A DNA stretch of 13,740 nt from Hyphomonas sp. (GTDB lineage Bacteria; Pseudomonadota; Alphaproteobacteria; Caulobacterales; Hyphomonadaceae). Below, in pieces: positions 8,001 through 13,740 of the stretch. Below the pieces are notes generated by a model. The model was not told where the DNA came from. It did no database searches and saw nothing but the letters and a program-made list of their open reading frames with translations. The stretch is taken from positions 1 through 13,740 of the forward strand of contig DNFL01000202.1 in NCBI GenBank assembly GCA_003486945.1. Reading direction: 5' to 3'. Position 1 is the stretch's first letter, and each line of letters opens with the position of its first letter. The position numbers were made by a program, and so were the translations under genes.

Positions 8001-11000
8001 GTGAAACAGAACGGATCATCCAGCTGGCTCTCGCGGTCGTTGTCCCTGATGGGCAGCGTCTCGATGTTGGCCATTGCACAGCCGGCGCTTGCGCAGGAAG
8101 CCGAAGAAGACGACGCGCTTCGCCAGGAAGTGGTCGTGGTTCAGGGCATCCGCCAGAGCCTTCAGGCGTCCACCGATCTCAAGCGCAATGCGCAAGGCGT
8201 GGTCGACGCGATTACCAGCGAGGATATGGGCAAATTCCCGGATACGAACCTCGCAGAATCCCTGCAGCGCATCACCGGCGTGTCGATCAACCGGGCGAAC
8301 GGTGAAGGTAGCCAGGTGACGGTGCGCGGCTTTGGCCCGGATTTCAACCTCGTCCTTCTCAACGGCCGCCAGATGCCGACAGCTTTCCTGACTGGTGGCG
8401 CGCCGTCGTCGCGCAGCTTTGACTTCGGCAACATCGCCTCCGAAGGCATCGCCAGTGTGCAGGTCTACAAGTCTGGCCGTGCGTCCATCGCAACCGGTGG
8501 TATCGGCTCGACACTGAACATCCATACGGCAAGGCCGCTGGACGCACCGGGAATGCGCGCGTCCCTTGGCCTTAAAGGTGTATACGACGAGTCGGTCACG
8601 AACCTTGGAGACAAGGAAATCACACCGGAGATTTCAGGCATCTTCTCGAATACGTTCGCGAATGACACATTCGGCATCGCGCTCGCCGGAAGCTTCCAGG
8701 AACGCCAGTCCGGCTATGCGCAGGTCGGCACGACGAGTGGCTGGCGCGGCGCTTATCTGGGCTCCGAGAACAACTGGGGCACGCTGCCCCAGCCTCCGAA
8801 TGATACGCAGGTGACGAACCGTCCGGGTCCGGACGACATCTACGAGACACCGCAGAACGTCAATTACAGCCTGACTAACGTTGATCGTGAGCGGATCAAC
8901 GGACAGGTCGCGCTGCAATACAGCCCGACTGACCGGTTCACCGCGACGCTCGACTATTTCTATTCGCAGAACAAGGTGGCGACCGAGCGAGCAGACATGT
9001 CCGTCTGGTTCAATCACGGCGACGTGACCAGCGGCTGGACGGATGGCCCTATCGCCAGCCCTCTCTTCTATAACGAAGATTTCGGCGCCGGCGGCACAGA
9101 CCTCTCGATGGGCGCGGCGAAGTTTGCAACCATCAGCGAAAACACGTCTCTGGGCCTCAATCTCGATTGGCAGGCTACGGACCGGCTGAATGTCCGGCTC
9201 GACGCACACAGCTCATCGGCCGACTCCGGGCAGGACAGCCCGTATGGCACGAGCTCAGTGGTTTCGACAGCCGATTTCCAACTTCGCTACCAGGGCGTTG
9301 ATTTCCGGTACGACATTCCGGTGCTGACGCTGGGCTTTCAGTCGCCTTTCACTGATATCGACGCATCGCGCATGATCGCGACAGGGTCGGTGTTCAGCAA
9401 CAGCCTGATCAAGACCGAGATCGAACAAATTCAGCTCGGCGCGACCTATGATTTCGACACCTCGATCGTGAAGAGCGTCGATTTCGGCGTCTCGTCGACC
9501 AAGAATAACGTCCGCTCTGCCTTCGCCAACGCGCAGCGGGATACCTGGGGCGGTGTCGGCACGGCGGCGGATCTTCCGGATGATATCTTCCGCAGGCTGA
9601 ACATTGCGAGTAATTTTAGCCAGTTCAGCGGATCTGGTCAGACGCAGCAGGATTTCTTCGCCATCGATTTCGACCGCATGGTGGCTATCCTCGACAGCGC
9701 TGGCGCTCCATTCAATCAGGCGTGCGGTGGAGACGGCGTCTGCCGGTCCGACGACTACCTGATCGACCGCCGCATCGAGGAGGAAAGCACCGCTGCTTAT
9801 ATCGAAGCGACCAGCGAGTTCGAGATTGGCGCAATGCCGGCTCAGATCATCGCGGGTGTGCGTTACGAAAAGACGGACGTAACCTCGCCCTCGCAGGTGA
9901 CCGTCCCGGTCGCGACAGCTTGGGTCGCGGCAAACGAGTTCGTGCTCGTCGGCCTCACCGATCCGAACAACATCACGCAGCAGGTCTTCTCCGGCGAGTA
10001 TGACTACTGGCTGCCAGCGGTCGACTTCCGGGTGGAGCCGCGTGACGATGTTGTCCTGCGCGCGTCGTACAGCAAGACAATGACCCGGCCCGGCTACGGC
10101 GACATCGCCGGCGGCCTCACCGTGGCGCAGATCTTCCGGGTAGACGGCGGCGACGGCACGAATGGTAACACCAATCTGAAGCCTTTCCTGTCCGAGAACA
10201 TCGATCTCTCGGCGGAATGGTATTACGACGATACGTCCTACGTCTCGGCCGGCTATTTCCGGAAGAAGGTGGAGAACTTTATCGGTTCCGGCGTCGTTAC
10301 GCAGTCTCCGTTCCAGGTCTACACACCGTTCGGCGGAGCTCGCTACAATGCCGCAGTTGCGGCAGTCGGCAACGACCTTGCAGCCATCCGTCAGTGGATC
10401 TTCGAGAACGCGGATCCGTCCACTTTCGAGATCACGGGCACCGACAGCAACGGCAATTTCACCGGCAACATTTTCGGTGTCGCCGGCCAAGACCCGCTGC
10501 TGACCTTCGACATCGCCACTCCTGTGAACCAGGAAACCGCGACCGTTGATGGCTGGGAGTTTGCCGTCCAGCACATGTTCGGCGAAACGGGTTTTGGCGT
10601 TATTGCCAACTACACGATCGTCGATGGGGATGTGGAGTTCGACAACCGTCAGGTGCCTTCCAGCGGTGATCCGCAATTCGCGATCACTGGCCTGTCGGAC
10701 AGCTACAACCTGATCGCCTTCTACGACAAGAACGGCCTGCAGGCCCGCGTGGCCTACAATTGGCGTGACAAGTTCCTGACTTCCACAATCGGGGTCAGCG
10801 GCACGCCGAACAACCCGCTCTATGTCGAGGATTACGGTCAGCTTGATTTCAATGCGAGCTACGAGATTCGCGATGGGCTGACATTGTTCGTCGAAGGTAT
10901 CAACGTGACCAACGAAACCAGCCGTACAGTCGGCCGCACACCGGCCTATATCAACTTCGCGACCCAGACCGGAGCCCGGTACCATCTGGGAGTGCGGTAT

Positions 11001-11009
11001 AATTTCTGA
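8001..11009 (+). CDS. TonB-dependent outer-membrane receptor, Xanthomonas/Caulobacter carbohydrate type
   Basis: This is an outer-membrane beta-barrel transporter, probably for oligosaccharides and powered by TonB-ExbBD. The 1002-residue product has a signal peptide (about 1-31, cleavage after PALA). A likely TonB box follows at about 43-49 (EVVVVQG). The plug domain (about 50-170) contains ITSEDMGKFPDTNLAESLQR, ITGVSINR and VRGFGPDFNLVLLNGRQ, all typical of the TIGR01782 group. The protein ends in Phe (GVRYNF), as needed for barrel assembly. The start is GTG at 8001 with an excellent ribosome site (GGGGAGG, 6-base spacer). Cys575 and Cys581 appear to be the only cysteines and may form a loop disulfide. 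Its position directly after the GH16 gene suggests import of laminari-oligosaccharides; this is inference. Hairpins follow the stop codon. Confidence 0.95.
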   Translation: MKQNGSSSWLSRSLSLMGSVSMLAIAQPALAQEAEEDDALRQEVVVVQGIRQSLQASTDLKRNAQGVVDAITSEDMGKFPDTNLAESLQRITGVSINRANGEGSQVTVRGFGPDFNLVLLNGRQMPTAFLTGGAPSSRSFDFGNIASEGIASVQVYKSGRASIATGGIGSTLNIHTARPLDAPGMRASLGLKGVYDESVTNLGDKEITPEISGIFSNTFANDTFGIALAGSFQERQSGYAQVGTTSGWRGAYLGSENNWGTLPQPPNDTQVTNRPGPDDIYETPQNVNYSLTNVDRERINGQVALQYSPTDRFTATLDYFYSQNKVATERADMSVWFNHGDVTSGWTDGPIASPLFYNEDFGAGGTDLSMGAAKFATISENTSLGLNLDWQATDRLNVRLDAHSSSADSGQDSPYGTSSVVSTADFQLRYQGVDFRYDIPVLTLGFQSPFTDIDASRMIATGSVFSNSLIKTEIEQIQLGATYDFDTSIVKSVDFGVSSTKNNVRSAFANAQRDTWGGVGTAADLPDDIFRRLNIASNFSQFSGSGQTQQDFFAIDFDRMVAILDSAGAPFNQACGGDGVCRSDDYLIDRRIEEESTAAYIEATSEFEIGAMPAQIIAGVRYEKTDVTSPSQVTVPVATAWVAANEFVLVGLTDPNNITQQVFSGEYDYWLPAVDFRVEPRDDVVLRASYSKTMTRPGYGDIAGGLTVAQIFRVDGGDGTNGNTNLKPFLSENIDLSAEWYYDDTSYVSAGYFRKKVENFIGSGVVTQSPFQVYTPFGGARYNAAVAAVGNDLAAIRQWIFENADPSTFEITGTDSNGNFTGNIFGVAGQDPLLTFDIATPVNQETATVDGWEFAVQHMFGETGFGVIANYTIVDGDVEFDNRQVPSSGDPQFAITGLSDSYNLIAFYDKNGLQARVAYNWRDKFLTSTIGVSGTPNNPLYVEDYGQLDFNASYEIRDGLTLFVEGINVTNETSRTVGRTPAYINFATQTGARYHLGVRYNF

Positions 11010-11026
11010 TCCGGCCGGGATCGGAA
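11004..11026 (+). other. Hairpin overlapping the receptor stop codon
   Basis: TTCTGATCC (11004-11012) pairs with GGATCGGAA (11018-11026), forming 9 base pairs with one G-U and a 5-base loop (GGCCG). TTTC follows. The left arm contains the receptor stop codon. It is the first of two hairpins in this gap. It could protect the receptor mRNA 3' end or act as a weak terminator. Confidence 0.5.
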
Positions 11027-11033
11027 TTTCATC

Positions 11034-11069
11034 GAGGCCACGCCAGCGGTATTCCGTTGGCGTGGTTTC
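11034..11069 (+). other. Strong intercistronic hairpin between receptor and cupin genes
   Basis: CCACGCCAGCGG (11038-11049) pairs with CCGTTGGCGTGG (11054-11065) around a TATT loop. The helix can be extended outward to about 16 pairs using two G-U pairs, then A-T and G-C. Only TTT precedes CCC, so it is not a classic terminator. It may reduce read-through into the downstream genes or stabilise the upstream receptor message. Confidence 0.6.
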
Positions 11070-11100
11070 CCTGTCAGGATGGCAGGGGAGGAAATGCGCG

Positions 11101-12141
11101 ATGACCTGCACTGCGGGCGAAACTGGACTCTTCGAAGCGGCCGCCAGGGTGCGCGAGATCACCTGCGACAGGTCGCTGGACTCGGTCATGGCGGTGGCTG
11201 CGTCACCCGTACCTTTGGTGATGAAAGGCTTCGTGTGCGACTGGCCGGTCGTGCAGGCTGGCGCGTCCTCGCTTGCGGATCTGCAGGCCTATCTCGCCCG
11301 CTTCGACAACGGCGTGCAGGTTCCGGTGTCTGCCGGCCCCGCGAGTCTCGACGGGCGCATCTTTTACAATGCAGACATGACGGGCATGAATGTCGACCGG
11401 GGTAATGCTCCGTTCACGGTGTTTCTGGACCGCGTGTTCCGCCATGGGCCGGCAGAACCGCCGCCGGTCATCTATCTCGCCTCTGCCGACGTCGATGAAT
11501 GCCTGCCAGGCTTTCGTTCCGAAAACGATGTCGCCTTCGGCGATCTCACTCCCCTACGCAGTATCTGGATCGGCACGCGCGCGCGCGTCGCGGCGCACAA
11601 CGACCTGCCGCTGAACATCGCCTGCGTCGCTGCGGGCAGGCGCCGCTTCACGCTTTTTCCTCCGGACCAGACACCTAACCTCTATGTCGGCCCGTTCGAA
11701 CTCACCCCCGCCAGCCGGCCCGTCAGCCTTGTGGATTTCGCCGCGCCAGACCTCATCCGCTTCCCGCGCTTTGCAGATGCAATGAAAACAGCGCAGGTCG
11801 CCGAGCTGGAAGCCGGAGACGCGATCTTCATCCCGTCCATGTGGTGGCACCATGTCGAATCGCTCGCCGCGGTGAACATTCTCGTGAACTATTGGTGGCG
11901 CAGTGTGCCCGCCTGGCTCGGCACACCGCAGGATGTGCTGCATCACGCGATGATGACCCTGCGCGACCTGCCGCCGGAAGAAAAACGTATCTGGCAGAAC
12001 ATGTTCGAGCATTACGTGTTCGGGAATGATGCCGAGACGGTGTCTCATATCCCGCCCCACGCGCGCGGCATCCTGGCGCCGATGACGGAGGACCTCGCGC
12101 GCCGTGTGCGGACATTCCTTTCCGGTCGGTTCAACAGGTGA
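11101..12141 (+). CDS. Cupin_8 / JmjC-like protein of TonB-receptor loci
   Basis: This is a 346-residue cytoplasmic protein (no signal peptide seen) of the cupin_8/JmjC-like superfamily. Many members are Fe(II)/2-oxoglutarate-dependent oxygenases. An N-terminal PLVMKGFVCDWP segment is typical of these proteins. The iron-binding triad appears intact: His166-x-Asp168 in AHNDLPLN and His250 in PSMWWHHVES. GRRRFTLFPPDQ, the usual strand after the HxD motif, is also present. ATG at 11101 has a GGGGAGG site with a 9-base spacer; the upstream in-frame GTG at 11062 lies inside the hairpin and is rejected. The halogenase gene begins 7 bases after its stop, so the two are translated together. Similar proteins recur beside sugar-type TonB receptors and tryptophan-halogenase-like genes, but their substrate is not known to me. 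Confidence 0.85.
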   Translation: MTCTAGETGLFEAAARVREITCDRSLDSVMAVAASPVPLVMKGFVCDWPVVQAGASSLADLQAYLARFDNGVQVPVSAGPASLDGRIFYNADMTGMNVDRGNAPFTVFLDRVFRHGPAEPPPVIYLASADVDECLPGFRSENDVAFGDLTPLRSIWIGTRARVAAHNDLPLNIACVAAGRRRFTLFPPDQTPNLYVGPFELTPASRPVSLVDFAAPDLIRFPRFADAMKTAQVAELEAGDAIFIPSMWWHHVESLAAVNILVNYWWRSVPAWLGTPQDVLHHAMMTLRDLPPEEKRIWQNMFEHYVFGNDAETVSHIPPHARGILAPMTEDLARRVRTFLSGRFNR

Positions 12142-12148
12142 GGGTGTG

Positions 12149-13654
12149 ATGGACGGGGCGAAAAAACAGAAAGTCGTGATCGCTGGCGGCGGTACAGCCG
12201 GATGGATGACGGCGGCTGCACTGGGCAAGGTGCTTGAGAAGGTCTGCGATGTCACGCTGGTCGAATCCGATGCCATCGGCACCATCGGCGTAGGCGAGGC
12301 GACCATTCCGACCCTCGTTACCTACAACCGGCTGCTCGGCGTTGACGAAGCGAAGTGGATGGCCGCCGTGCGCGGCTCGTTCAAGCTCGGCATCGCCTTC
12401 GAGAACTGGACCGATCTCGGCCATCGCTACATCCACTCCTTCGGCATTACCGGCAAGGATCACTGGACCGCCGCCTTCATCCACTTCTGGCATCGCGGCA
12501 AGGAACTCGGCCTCGCTGAAGACTTTGGCAATTATTGCCTCGAACTCATCGCTGCCGAACAGGAACGCTTCGCACACCTGCCGGATCTTGGCCTGAACTA
12601 CGCCTTCCACATTGATGCGACCGCCTATGCCGGCCTCTTGCGCGGGCTGGCGGAACACCACGGCGTGAAGCGCCGCGAGGGCAAGATTGCCGAAGTCCGG
12701 CGCAACGAGGAAGGCGATCTCGAGAGCTTGGTGCTCGAAGATGGCAGCGTGATCGAAGGCGACCTTTTTGTCGACTGCACGGGCTTCCGCGCGCTGCTCA
12801 TCGGCGAGACACTCGGCGTCGGCTACCATGACTGGTCGCACTGGCTGCCCTGCGACCGCGCGATTGCGGTGCAGACGCTCTCCACGCGCCACCCGCGTCC
12901 CTACACGCGTTCCATCGCGCACGAGGCGGGCTGGAGATGGCAGATACCGCTGCAACATCGAACCGGCAACGGCATCGTCTTCTGCAGCCGCTACATGAGT
13001 GAAGACGAGGCCAAGGCAAAACTTCTGGCGGATATTGACGGCGAGGTGCTGACCGAGCCGCGTGTCATCCGCTTCCGCACCGGCTCGCGCCGCATGCACT
13101 GGCATCGCAACTGTGTGGCGGTAGGCCTCTCCTCAGGCTTCATCGAACCGCTGGAATCGACCAGCATCCACATGATCCAGCGCTCCGTGATGCGCCTGAT
13201 GCAGATGATCCCACGCGGGCGCGTGGAGCAATCCTCCGTGGACGAATTCAATCGGCAGACCGCCTATGAGATGGAGCATATCCGCGACTTCATCATCCTC
13301 CACTACCATCTGACCAACCGGACAGACACGCCCTTCTGGCGCCACTGCCGCACCATGCATGTGCCGGAAAATCTGCGCCATCGCATGAAGCTGTTCAAGG
13401 AAACGGGCCGCGTGTTCCGCGCAAATGATGAGCTCTTTGCAGAAAACTCCTGGACACAGGTGATGCTCGGGCAGGGCCTGATGCCGTGCTCACATCATCC
13501 GGTGGCGGACGTCATGTCGGAAGAAGAAGTTCGCCGTTTCCTGTCGCACATCACCGAGAATGTGAACCGCACGGCGGCCGGTCTGCCGATGCATCAGGAC
13601 TATCTCAACAAATACTGCCCGGCAGATGTTGCCGTGTCCAATCGCTCAAACTGA
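12149..13654 (+). CDS. Flavin-dependent halogenase, tryptophan 7-halogenase family
   Basis: The family uses reduced FAD, oxygen and halide to halogenate indole-type rings. The 501-residue product has the FAD-binding GGGTAGW (13-19) after the first beta strand and the halogenase signature WRWQIP (262-267, consensus WxWxIP). The active-site lysine is Lys79 in FKLGIAFENW, the same number as in PrnA and RebH. Glu336-Ser337 in EPLESTS matches the PrnA Glu346-Ser347 pair. All key residues are therefore present, so it may be catalytically active. ATG at 12149 is chosen because AGGTGAGG lies just upstream; the longer GTG-started frame overlaps the cupin gene. No flavin reductase or secondary-metabolite gene is nearby. 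As I recall, relatives near TonB receptors in Xanthomonas and Brevundimonas halogenate indole in vitro, with unknown natural substrates. It is probably cotranscribed with the cupin gene. Confidence 0.93.
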   Translation: MDGAKKQKVVIAGGGTAGWMTAAALGKVLEKVCDVTLVESDAIGTIGVGEATIPTLVTYNRLLGVDEAKWMAAVRGSFKLGIAFENWTDLGHRYIHSFGITGKDHWTAAFIHFWHRGKELGLAEDFGNYCLELIAAEQERFAHLPDLGLNYAFHIDATAYAGLLRGLAEHHGVKRREGKIAEVRRNEEGDLESLVLEDGSVIEGDLFVDCTGFRALLIGETLGVGYHDWSHWLPCDRAIAVQTLSTRHPRPYTRSIAHEAGWRWQIPLQHRTGNGIVFCSRYMSEDEAKAKLLADIDGEVLTEPRVIRFRTGSRRMHWHRNCVAVGLSSGFIEPLESTSIHMIQRSVMRLMQMIPRGRVEQSSVDEFNRQTAYEMEHIRDFIILHYHLTNRTDTPFWRHCRTMHVPENLRHRMKLFKETGRVFRANDELFAENSWTQVMLGQGLMPCSHHPVADVMSEEEVRRFLSHITENVNRTAAGLPMHQDYLNKYCPADVAVSNRSN

Positions 13655-13684
13655 ATTCAATACAAGCCATCCGGGAGGGCTCCT

Positions 13685-13740
13685 TTGACCAATACAGTTG
13701 CATCTGCAGGGCGCAGCACAGGCGATTTCGCCTTTGTTTT
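13685..13740 (+). CDS. Possible start of a sugar transporter (MFS), cut by window end
   Basis: A TTG at 13685 lies 5 bases after a strong ribosome site (GGGAGGG, 13673-13679) and opens a frame to the window end: 18 residues, MTNTVASAGRSTGDFAFV. A polar start leading into FAFV resembles the beginning of FucP/GlcP-like major facilitator sugar transporters, which often follow the halogenase in such loci. Only 18 codons are visible, and a hairpin with a T-rich tail lies inside them (13720-13740). The region could therefore instead be the 3' end of the operon. The transporter identity is a guess from context. Confidence 0.4.
   Translation, partial: MTNTVASAGRSTGDFAFV
13720..13740 (+). terminator. 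Terminator-like hairpin at the window end (weak)
   Basis: AGGCG (13720-13724) pairs with CGCCT (13729-13733) around ATTT, and TTGTTTT follows. The stem has only five pairs. If real, it would end the halogenase operon; if the TTG-started frame is real, it is a coincidence of Phe/Val codons. The two readings conflict. Confidence 0.25.

Noticed and set aside
6910..8079. A 389-codon minus-strand frame
   Set aside because: It is antisense to the GH16 gene and the receptor start, with no motif or plausible start signals.
9255..11189. A 644-codon open frame on the minus strand
   Set aside because: It lies entirely opposite the receptor gene and the cupin leader. It has no family motifs, and the plus-strand receptor is unmistakable. 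Long antisense frames are expected in high-GC coding DNA.
12131..13105. A 324-codon minus-strand frame
   Set aside because: It is antisense to the halogenase, whose FAD and WxWxIP motifs are unambiguous.

Overview
The window looks like chromosomal DNA of a GC-rich alphaproteobacterium, probably of the Caulobacterales/Hyphomonadaceae type. The clues are a very large TonB-dependent receptor of the Xanthomonas/Caulobacter kind, the receptor/cupin/halogenase gene trio, high-GC codon use and the style of the glyoxylate-shunt genes. This placement is inferred from gene content and was not tested by a database search. Coding density is high. No RNA gene, insertion sequence, CRISPR array or origin is visible, and the longest stretch without a gene is 229 bases (6702-6930).

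Region 1 (1-2250) is housekeeping carbon metabolism. It holds the C-terminal third of malate synthase A followed closely by a long-form isocitrate lyase, so both enzymes of the glyoxylate shunt sit in one operon. It ends at a strong hairpin terminator shared with the convergent gene.

Region 2 (2255-4311) is a two-component system whose genes diverge. A LytS/YehU-type membrane histidine kinase lies on the minus strand and a LytTR-type response regulator on the plus strand, with 98 bases between them.

Region 3 (4312-13740) is a polysaccharide-utilisation locus, most likely for a beta-1,3-glucan such as laminarin. In order it holds an exported GH3 beta-glucosidase, an intrinsic terminator, a GH16 endo-glucanase lipoprotein, a 1002-residue TonB-dependent receptor, a cupin_8/JmjC-like protein, a flavin-dependent tryptophan-halogenase-family enzyme, and possibly the first codons of a sugar transporter at the window end. 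The proposed flow is that surface or periplasmic GH16 cuts the polymer, the receptor imports oligosaccharides across the outer membrane, and GH3 releases glucose in the periplasm. The role of the cupin and halogenase in such loci is not established, which makes them the most interesting part of the window.

Two regulatory observations go beyond the genes. The leaders of the GH3 and GH16 genes share a related 32-33 base block built from short repeats about two helical turns apart, a plausible site for the neighbouring LytTR regulator. The gap between the receptor and the cupin gene holds two tandem RNA hairpins that may set the receptor's expression apart from that of the cupin and halogenase.
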